A stretch of DNA of 64,000 bases from Actinokineospora inagensis DSM 44258 (lineage in GTDB: Bacteria > Actinomycetota > Actinomycetes > Mycobacteriales > Pseudonocardiaceae), in NCBI RefSeq assembly GCF_000482865.1, contig NZ_AXWW01000034.1, positions 28,344 to 92,343 on the forward strand, in the 5' to 3' direction. A program made the position numbers and the translations under genes. Below are positions 58,801-64,000 of the stretch, piece after piece. Under the pieces are notes generated by a model, which was not told the DNA's origin, did not search any database, and saw nothing but the letters and a program-made list of their open reading frames with translations. The stretch's first letter is position 1; each line of letters begins with the position of its first letter.

Positions 58801-61800
58801 TACCCGCCGATGACCACGGGCCAGGTCGCCTCGCTGATCCTGCTGCAGGCCCTCGGCGACGCGGGCCTGGACGCTCCACTGTGGATGGTCACCCACGGCG
58901 CGGTGTCCATCGGCCGCGCCGACCGGCTCACCGCCCCCGGTCAAGCCCAACTGTGGGGGATGGCCCGGGTCGCCGCCCTGGAGCTGGGTTCGCGGTGGGG
59001 CGGTGTGGTCGACGTACCCGCCGTCGACGACCGGGCGGCAGGCGCGCTGCTGTCGGTGATCGGCAGCGGTGAGGACCAGGTCGCCATCCGTTCGACCGGG
59101 GTGTTCGCCCGCCGCCTGGTCCGCGCGGTCCCGGCCGCCGGGGCGCCGTGGCGGCCCAGGGGAACCGTGCTGGTCACCGGCGGCACGGGGGCGCTCGGCA
59201 CCGAGGTCACGCGGTGGCTGGTGGAGCGGGGCGCGGACGAGGTCATCCAGGTCAGTCGGAGCTCCGAGACGCCGCTGGACGTCACCGACCGCGAGCAGGT
59301 GACCGCGTTCCTGCGCGAGCACACGATCGGCACCGTCGTGCACGCCGCCGGGGTCAGCGACCTGGTCCCGCTCGCGGAGACCGGCCTGGCCGAGTTCGCC
59401 GATGTCCTGCGGGCCAAGGTGGTCGGCGCCAGCCTGCTCGACGAGCTGTTGCCCGAGGCCGAGTTCGTCTACTTCTCCTCGGTCGCCGCGACCTGGGGAG
59501 GCGGCGGCCAAGCCGCCTACGCCGCCGCGAACGCGCACCTCGACGCCCTGGCCGAGTCCCGCCGTGGCCGTGGCCTGCCCGCGGTATCGGTCGCGTGGGG
59601 TCCGTGGGCGGGCGCCGGGATGGCCGCCGGGAACACCGACCAGTTGGTGCGCCGCGGGTTGCGCCCAATGGACCCGGACAGGGCACTGGCCGCGCTCGGT
59701 CGGGCCTTGGACAGCCACACCGACCTGACCGTCGCCGACGTCGACTGGTCGGTGTTCGCGCCCGCGTTCACCAGCACCCGCCCCAGCTCGCTGCTCACCG
59801 AACTCCCCGAGGCCACCGAGCCCGCCCCGGTCGACACGGGCGACCTGCGCGACCAGTGGGTCACCCGGCTCGCCGACTTACCCGAGGCCGACCGGACCGG
59901 GCTGCTGCTCGACCTGGTCCGCGCCGAGGTCGCCGCCGTCCTCGGCTACCGCGGCCCCGACGACATCGGCGCGCAGTTGCCGTTCAAGGACCTCGGCATC
60001 GACTCGCTGACCGCCGTCGAGGTCCGCGACCGGCTCGCCGCCGCCACCGGCCTGCGCCTCACCGCAGGCCTGGTCTTCGACTACCCCAAGCCCGCCACCC
60101 TGGCCGAGTACCTGGTCGCCGAGCTGACCGGCACCCAACGCCGGGTCGACGCGGTCGTCCGCGCCGCCGTCGACGAGCCGGTCGCCATCATCGGCATGGC
60201 CTGCCGGTTCCCCGGCGGCGTCCGCACCCCCGAAGACCTGTGGCGGCTGCTGCTGGCGGGCGACGAGGCCATCTCCGCGTTCCCCACCGACCGCGGCTGG
60301 GACCTCGACGAACTGTTCGCCGAGGACGCCGACGGCGGCACCTCCTACGTCCGCGCGGGCGGTTTCCTGCACGACGCCGCCGACTTCGACCCGGCGTTCT
60401 TCGGTATCTCGCCGCGCGAGGCCGTCGCCATGGACCCCCAGCAGCGGCTCCTGCTGGAAACCGCGTGGGAGGCCGTCGAGCGCGCGGGCATCGACCCGCA
60501 CGACCTGCGCGGCAGCCGAACCGGTGTGTTCGCGGGCAGCAACGGGCAGGACTACAGCTACCTGCTGCTCAGCTCCGCGACCGACATCGAGGGACACCTG
60601 CTCGCGGGCGCCACCGCCAGCATCCTCTCCGGCCGCCTCGCCTACACCTTCGGTTTCGAAGGACCGGCGCTGACGGTCGACACCGCGTGCTCGTCGTCTC
60701 TGGTCGCCCTGCACCTCGCCGCCCGGTCCCTCCGTGCGGGCGAGTGCGACCTGGCGCTGGCAGGCGGTGTCTCGGTGATGTCCACCCCCGGTCCGTTCGT
60801 CGAGTTCAGCAGGCTGAGCGGGCTCGCCCCGGACGGCCGCTGCAAGGCCTTCGCCGACGCCGCCGACGGCACCGGCTGGGGCGAGGGCGCCGCCCTCCTC
60901 TTAGTCGAACGCCTCTCCGACGCCCAGCGCAACGGTCACCCGGTCCTCGCCGTCGTCCGCGGCACCGCAATCAACTCCGACGGCGCCTCAAACGGCCTCA
61001 CCGCTCCCAACGGGCCGTCCCAACAGCGCGTCATCCGGGAAGCCGTCGCCAACGCGGGCCTGACCCTGTCCGATGTGGACGCCGTCGAAGCGCACGGCAC
61101 CGGCACCACCCTCGGCGACCCCATCGAGGCCCAAGCCCTGCTCGCCACCTACGGCCACGACCGCGAGCGCCCGCTCTTGTTGGGTGCGGTCAAATCCAAC
61201 CTCGGCCACACCCAGGCCGCCTCCGGCGCCGCGGGCGTCATCAAGATGGTCTTGGCCCTGCGCCACAGTGTGCTGCCCCGCACCCTGCACATCGACACCC
61301 CCACCACCCAGGTCGACTGGACCACCGGCGCCGTCACCCTGCTCACCGACACCACCCCGTGGCCCACCACCGGCCACCCCCGCCGCGCCGCCGTGTCCTC
61401 CTTCGGCGCCAGCGGCACGAACGCGCACCTCGTCCTCGAGGAGGCACCCGATGTCGACGCCCCCGCAGGCCACCACCCGCCCACCCCGCCGCCCGGACGG
61501 CCCCTGCCCTTCCTCCTGTCCGCTCGCTCCGAGCAGGCCCTGCGCGGGCAGACCTCGTCGCTGCACACGACTCTGACCCGCTCCCGCCCAGCCGCCGCTC
61601 AGAACGGGAGCGGTGTCCTCAACGCCTCCGCCTCGTCAACCACGGAACTGGTCGACGTTGCCGATCACGCTCGGGGTTCGCGTCCCGGCCTGGCCCAACC
61701 AGTTCCACCCCATGCGCGGGTCTCCGCGATCGCTGCTGGGGAATCGCCTAACCACCTCGCTGACATCGCCTATTCACTGACCACCCGTAGCGTTTTCGAG

Positions 61801-64000
61801 CACCGGGCCGTGGTTGTCGCCGCCGATCAAGGCGAGCTTGACGAGGCGCTGACCGCGTTGGCGGGCGGGCTGCCGCACCCGGCTGTTGTCGCGGGTAAGG
61901 CGGGGGCGGCGAAGGTCGCGTTCGTGTTTCCGGGGCAGGGGTCGCAGTGGGTCGGGATGGCGCTGGAGTTGTTGTCCGAGCAGGCTTTCGCCGATCGGTT
62001 CGCTGAGTGCGCGCACGCGCTCGCGCCGCACATCGACTTCGTGCCCACCGAGGCGTTGGCCAGCGCGGACGCGTTGGCCAGGGTCGATGTCGTGCAGCCG
62101 TTGTTGTGGGCGGTGATGGTGTCGTTGGCCGCGTTGTGGCAGGCCCACGGCGTCCAGCCCGCCGCGGTCGTGGGGCACAGCCAGGGTGAGATCGCGGCGG
62201 CCACGGTCGCGGGAGCGTTGAGCCTGGTGGACGCGGCGACGGTTGTGGCGTTGCGCAGCCAGGCCATCACCGACCTCGCCGGGCTGGGCGGCATGGTGTC
62301 GGTTCCTTTGTCCGAAGCCGAAGTACGCGACCGGATCGCCCGCTGGGGCGGCGTATCCGTCGCGGCCGTGAACGGGCCGGAAGCCACCGTGGTTTCCGGC
62401 GACTCGACGGCGCTCGACGAGCTGCTGGTCGAGCTGACCGGCGACAACGTCCGCGCACGCCGTGTCCCGGTCGACTACGCCTCCCACTCCGCGCACGTCG
62501 ACGTGCTGCGGGAACGGATCGTGAAGGCGTTGGCGGGGATCAAGCCCCAGCGGTCCCGTGTTCCCTTCTACTCCGCCGTGACCGGTGACGTCCTGGACAC
62601 CACGGCACTCGACGCCGAGTACTGGTTCACCAACCTGCGGGAAACGGTCCGGTTCGCCGACGCCACCGACGCCCTGCTCCGCGACGGGCACACCCTGCTG
62701 GTCGAGTCCAGCCCGCACCCCGTGCTCACGGCCGCCGTGCGGGAAGCCACCGCGATCGGGACGCTGCGCCGGGACGACGGTGGTCGGGCCCGCTGGTTGC
62801 TGTCCCTCGCCGAGGCCCACGTCCGCGGTGTCCCGGTGAACTGGACAGCGGCCGTCCGCGGCCGGTTCGTCGACATCCCCACCTACGCCTTCCAACGCGG
62901 GCGGTACTGGCCGGAGCCGCTCGCCGATCTCCGGCCCGCGCCGGTCGGCAACCCAGGTGAGGCCCGGTTCTGGTCGGCGGTCGACCGACAGGACAGTGCC
63001 GCCGTCGCGGACGCGTTGAACGTGCCCGCGGACACGGTCGAGTCGCTGCTGCCCGCGTTGTCGATCTGGCACCGGCACGTGAATGAAGAGTCCGCTGTGG
63101 ACGGATGGCGGTACAAGGTCCGCTGGTCGGCGGTCGACGAGATCCGCACCCCGGTCGTCAACGGGCGTTGGTTGGTGGTCGCCTCCGCCGCCATGGCCGA
63201 CTCCCCGATCGTCACCTCGTGCACCCGCGTCCTCGGCGACGCCCAACTGCTGGTGATCGACCCCACCGAGGAAGCACTCGCGGATTCCTTACGCGACAAG
63301 GACATCGTAGGCATCCTCTCGCTGCTCGCCCTCGACGAGACCCCGCACCCCGAACACACCGCCCTCCCCGTCGGGTTGACATCGACCCTGTCGTTGCTGC
63401 ACGCCGTGATCGAGACCGACGTCGCCCCGCTGTGGTGCGTGACCCAGGGCGCAGTGGGTACCGCGGGCGCGGCGCCGACCAGCCCGGAGCAGGCCCAGGT
63501 GTGGGGCATGGGCCGCGTCGCCGCGCTCGAACACCCCCGCCAGTGGGGCGGCCTGGTCGACCTCCCGGCCACCGTGGACGACCGCGCCCTGACCCGGCTG
63601 CTCGGCGCCCTGGTCCGCACCGACGACGAAGACCAGCTCGCCGTCCGCGCCTCCGGCACCTTCGCCCGCCGCCTGGTCCGCGCGGCCACCGGTACCGCCG
63701 CGCCACTGCGGTCCTGGCGCCCCACCGGGACCGTGCTGATCACCGGCGGCACCGGCGCCATCGGCGGTCACGTCGCCCGCTGGCTCGCCGCCACCGGCGC
63801 CGAACACCTGATCCTCACCAGCCGCCGCGGCCCCAACGCCCCCGGCGCCGCCGCCCTGGTCGCCGAACTGACCGCCAACACCCCCCACGCCAGCCACGAG
63901 ACCCACGACGGTCGCGACACCCGCGACGGTCGCGACACCCGCGACGGTCGCGACACCCGCGACGGTCGCGACACCCGCGACGGTCGCGACACCCGCGACG
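55786..64000 (+). CDS. Modular type I polyketide synthase (gene D), 3' end outside window
   Basis: The frame is open from ATG 55786 to the last base, 2,738 complete codons, and is cut inside a KR. Residues 1-32 form a docking coil ([22 protein letters not shown]). D1 (KS-AT-KR-ACP) starts at residue 33 and D2 (KS-AT-KR...) at 1464. The D1 AT has GHSIGE and HAFH (malonyl); the D2 AT has GHSQGE and YASH (methylmalonyl). It continues the assembly line after gene C. Oddities: the D1 KR has a very short loop before DVTDRE; the D2 KS-AT linker has an insertion with weaker codon bias; the D2 KR runs into an 18-bp minisatellite at the window edge. TTA codons are at 59878, 60901 and 63289. Confidence 0.95.
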   Translation, partial: MVDPGQDEKLLRYLKRVTADLADTRERLAALREPVAVVGMACRYPGGVRTPDDLWRLVRDGRDAITGFPDGRGWDADPLTVRGGFLDDADRFDPALFGISPREALTMDPQQRVLLEVAWEAVERAGIDPLSLRGTRTGVFAGAGASNYGIGLELPEGAEGHLLTGSAASVVSGRVAYALGLEGPAVTIDTACSSSLVALHMAVRSLQADECAVALAAGVTVMAGLGLYSEFGAQGGLAGDGRCKAFAAAADGTGWGEGAGVLVLTRLSEAQRRGYDVLAVVSGSAVNSDGASNGLTAPNGPSQQRVIRAALANAGLAPSDVDAIEAHGTGTALGDPIEAQALAAAYRDRTEPLHLGSIKSNIGHTQAAAGVAGVIKSVLALRHGVLPRTLHADEPSPHIDWSGPLALLTAERTWPIVDRPRRIGVSSFGMSGTNAHVILSSVDPAHPQAGEPGTAPPLLPCLVSGHTPEVLREQAHRLLGSLDGSLLDLGHTLATARAALDHRAVVLAADRDGLVDGLRAVAAGRAAGSVVTGTVDDGRTAFLFTGQGAQRTGMGDELGGFPVFAAAHAEVVAALGGIGTDLDQTGDAQPALFAFEVALFRLLESWGVRPDFLIGHSIGEIAAAHVAGILTLPDACHLVTARARLMQALPPGGAMLAVEATEAELVLPDGVDLAAVNGPRAVVLSGSEPLIHQLRDQLQGYRTKLLPVSHAFHSRLVDPVLGEFRTALADIEFGRATLPVVSTVTGELLVDADAGYWVRQVRATVRFGAAVDWALAAGVTKFLEVGPDGALSALVDGAIALSRRDRDEVDSLVTGVSRAHVVGVGVDWRAVFQPWGGRAVPLPTYAFRRDRYWLTTAAPGADTADAGFWAAVDRDDPAALAATLRTDEDAVRTVLPALLDWRRDQRERSEVDTWCYRAGWTPLTGLDAPDPGTWLVVIPSGKADDQSVIGTVRALRGHGVDVVELPLARTEVDRWSVAARLRDIVGMGFTAVLSLLADDDTPHAEYPPMTTGQVASLILLQALGDAGLDAPLWMVTHGAVSIGRADRLTAPGQAQLWGMARVAALELGSRWGGVVDVPAVDDRAAGALLSVIGSGEDQVAIRSTGVFARRLVRAVPAAGAPWRPRGTVLVTGGTGALGTEVTRWLVERGADEVIQVSRSSETPLDVTDREQVTAFLREHTIGTVVHAAGVSDLVPLAETGLAEFADVLRAKVVGASLLDELLPEAEFVYFSSVAATWGGGGQAAYAAANAHLDALAESRRGRGLPAVSVAWGPWAGAGMAAGNTDQLVRRGLRPMDPDRALAALGRALDSHTDLTVADVDWSVFAPAFTSTRPSSLLTELPEATEPAPVDTGDLRDQWVTRLADLPEADRTGLLLDLVRAEVAAVLGYRGPDDIGAQLPFKDLGIDSLTAVEVRDRLAAATGLRLTAGLVFDYPKPATLAEYLVAELTGTQRRVDAVVRAAVDEPVAIIGMACRFPGGVRTPEDLWRLLLAGDEAISAFPTDRGWDLDELFAEDADGGTSYVRAGGFLHDAADFDPAFFGISPREAVAMDPQQRLLLETAWEAVERAGIDPHDLRGSRTGVFAGSNGQDYSYLLLSSATDIEGHLLAGATASILSGRLAYTFGFEGPALTVDTACSSSLVALHLAARSLRAGECDLALAGGVSVMSTPGPFVEFSRLSGLAPDGRCKAFADAADGTGWGEGAALLLVERLSDAQRNGHPVLAVVRGTAINSDGASNGLTAPNGPSQQRVIREAVANAGLTLSDVDAVEAHGTGTTLGDPIEAQALLATYGHDRERPLLLGAVKSNLGHTQAASGAAGVIKMVLALRHSVLPRTLHIDTPTTQVDWTTGAVTLLTDTTPWPTTGHPRRAAVSSFGASGTNAHLVLEEAPDVDAPAGHHPPTPPPGRPLPFLLSARSEQALRGQTSSLHTTLTRSRPAAAQNGSGVLNASASSTTELVDVADHARGSRPGLAQPVPPHARVSAIAAGESPNHLADIAYSLTTRSVFEHRAVVVAADQGELDEALTALAGGLPHPAVVAGKAGAAKVAFVFPGQGSQWVGMALELLSEQAFADRFAECAHALAPHIDFVPTEALASADALARVDVVQPLLWAVMVSLAALWQAHGVQPAAVVGHSQGEIAAATVAGALSLVDAATVVALRSQAITDLAGLGGMVSVPLSEAEVRDRIARWGGVSVAAVNGPEATVVSGDSTALDELLVELTGDNVRARRVPVDYASHSAHVDVLRERIVKALAGIKPQRSRVPFYSAVTGDVLDTTALDAEYWFTNLRETVRFADATDALLRDGHTLLVESSPHPVLTAAVREATAIGTLRRDDGGRARWLLSLAEAHVRGVPVNWTAAVRGRFVDIPTYAFQRGRYWPEPLADLRPAPVGNPGEARFWSAVDRQDSAAVADALNVPADTVESLLPALSIWHRHVNEESAVDGWRYKVRWSAVDEIRTPVVNGRWLVVASAAMADSPIVTSCTRVLGDAQLLVIDPTEEALADSLRDKDIVGILSLLALDETPHPEHTALPVGLTSTLSLLHAVIETDVAPLWCVTQGAVGTAGAAPTSPEQAQVWGMGRVAALEHPRQWGGLVDLPATVDDRALTRLLGALVRTDDEDQLAVRASGTFARRLVRAATGTAAPLRSWRPTGTVLITGGTGAIGGHVARWLAATGAEHLILTSRRGPNAPGAAALVAELTANTPHASHETHDGRDTRDGRDTRDGRDTRDGRDTRDGRDTRD
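55882..60117 (+). other. Module D1: KS-AT-KR-ACP (malonyl, A-type KR with short loop)
   Basis: KS is 55882-57105, Cys codon 56359; it has divergent spots ([15 protein letters not shown]). AT is 57400-58210, with FTGQGAQ (Ala for Ser), Ser codon 57634 in GHSIGE and HAFH at 57913-57924: malonyl. The dimerisation element ([17 protein letters not shown]...[10 protein letters not shown]) is at 58375-58530. The KR catalytic half is 59161-59830. From SR to DVTDRE there are only about six residues (SSETPL), where B4 has about 24. The catalytic motifs FSSVAATWG and Tyr codon 59518 are intact, A-type. ACP is about 59905-60117 with GIDSL, Ser codon 60004. Confidence 0.9.
61565..61755 (+). other. Insertion in the KS-AT linker of D2 with weak codon bias
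   Basis: The usual linker ([11 protein letters not shown]... then LADIAYSL) is interrupted by about 60 residues rich in Ser, Thr, Ala and Pro ([20 protein letters not shown] and on). Codons here include many ending in A or T, unlike the surrounding KS and AT. There are no stops and no domain match. Confidence 0.65.
63907..64000 (+). repeat. 18-bp minisatellite in the D2 KR, at least five copies, cut by window end
   Basis: GACGGTCGCGACACCCGC is repeated perfectly at 63907-63924, 63925-63942, 63943-63960, 63961-63978 and 63979-63996, with the next copy begun. It encodes DGRDTR repeated. It lies in the KR loop after [19 protein letters not shown], where sister modules go straight to the ACDVADRD strand. 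Total length is unknown. Confidence 0.92.

Larger units (their letters stand above)
60175..64000 (+). other. Module D2 (partial): KS-AT-KR... (methylmalonyl)
   Basis: KS is 60175-61440, Cys codon 60688. The KS-AT linker carries an insertion of about 60 residues (61565-61755). AT is 61912-62800, with VFPGQGSQW, Ser codon 62179 in GHSQGE and YASH at 62476-62487: methylmalonyl-CoA. The dimerisation element ([17 protein letters not shown]...[11 protein letters not shown]) is at 62956-63126. The KR structural half is about 63105-63700 and the catalytic half begins at 63727 with [10 protein letters not shown]. It enters the DGRDTR repeat at 63907 and is cut before the catalytic Ser/Tyr, so KR activity and type cannot be judged, nor whether DH/ER follow. 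Confidence 0.88.

Noticed and set aside
63907..64000. CRISPR-like array at the window end
   Set aside because: Units are contiguous 18-bp copies without spacers and in frame with the KR, so it is a coding minisatellite.
1..64000. tRNA, rRNA, insertion sequence or attachment site
   Set aside because: No cloverleaf, rRNA segment, transposase frame or matching terminal inverted repeats were seen; almost every base belongs to PKS coding sequence.

Overview
This window lies entirely inside a giant modular type I polyketide synthase (PKS) locus. All four large genes are on the + strand, and coding density is close to 100%. The DNA is very GC-rich with strongly G/C-biased third codon positions. With this domain style and these GTG/ATG starts, the host is an actinomycete. 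Pseudonocardiales is a reasonable guess but cannot be proved from this window. The locus is cut at both ends: no loading module, thioesterase, tailoring gene, regulator or transporter is in view.

Layout. Gene A (2-17938) is cut at its 5' end and has four modules, A1-A4. A 952-bp gap (17939-18890) follows, filled with low-complexity, degenerate 45-bp repeats. Gene B (18891-40883) has five modules, B1-B5. A 240-bp gap holds two hairpins and a weak promoter candidate. Gene C (41124-55736) has three modules, C1-C3. After a 49-bp gap, gene D (55786 to the window end) has module D1 and most of D2, cut inside its ketoreductase (KR). This gives 13 complete modules plus one partial. Ten complete modules are KS-AT-KR-ACP. 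Three (A3, B2, C3) are KS-AT-DH-ER-KR-ACP. No module has DH without ER.

How the genes work together. Docking-type termini suggest the order A, B, C, D. AT motifs predict malonyl-CoA in A1-A4, B1-B5, C2 and D1 (GHS[IV]GE plus HAFH), and methylmalonyl-CoA in C1, C3 and D2 (GHSQGE plus YASH). Every KR whose catalytic half is complete keeps Ser/Tyr/Asn. The inferred product segment is an olefin-free chain with ten beta-hydroxyls and three fully reduced positions, methyl-branched only late. It is therefore part of a large polyol macrolide or linear polyol; the compound cannot be named from this window.

Unusual points: several tandem-repeat expansions inside or beside domains (25-aa units in the A4 KR, 45-bp units between A and B, a DGRDTR minisatellite in the D2 KR); a recurrent 11-bp palindrome TCCACWGTGGA found even out of the usual reading frame; a TTATCCACA-bearing element shared by the A/B gap and the B2/B3 linker; shortened malonyl ATs; a near-identical KS tract shared by A1 and A4; and in-frame TTA leucine codons in genes A, B and D.
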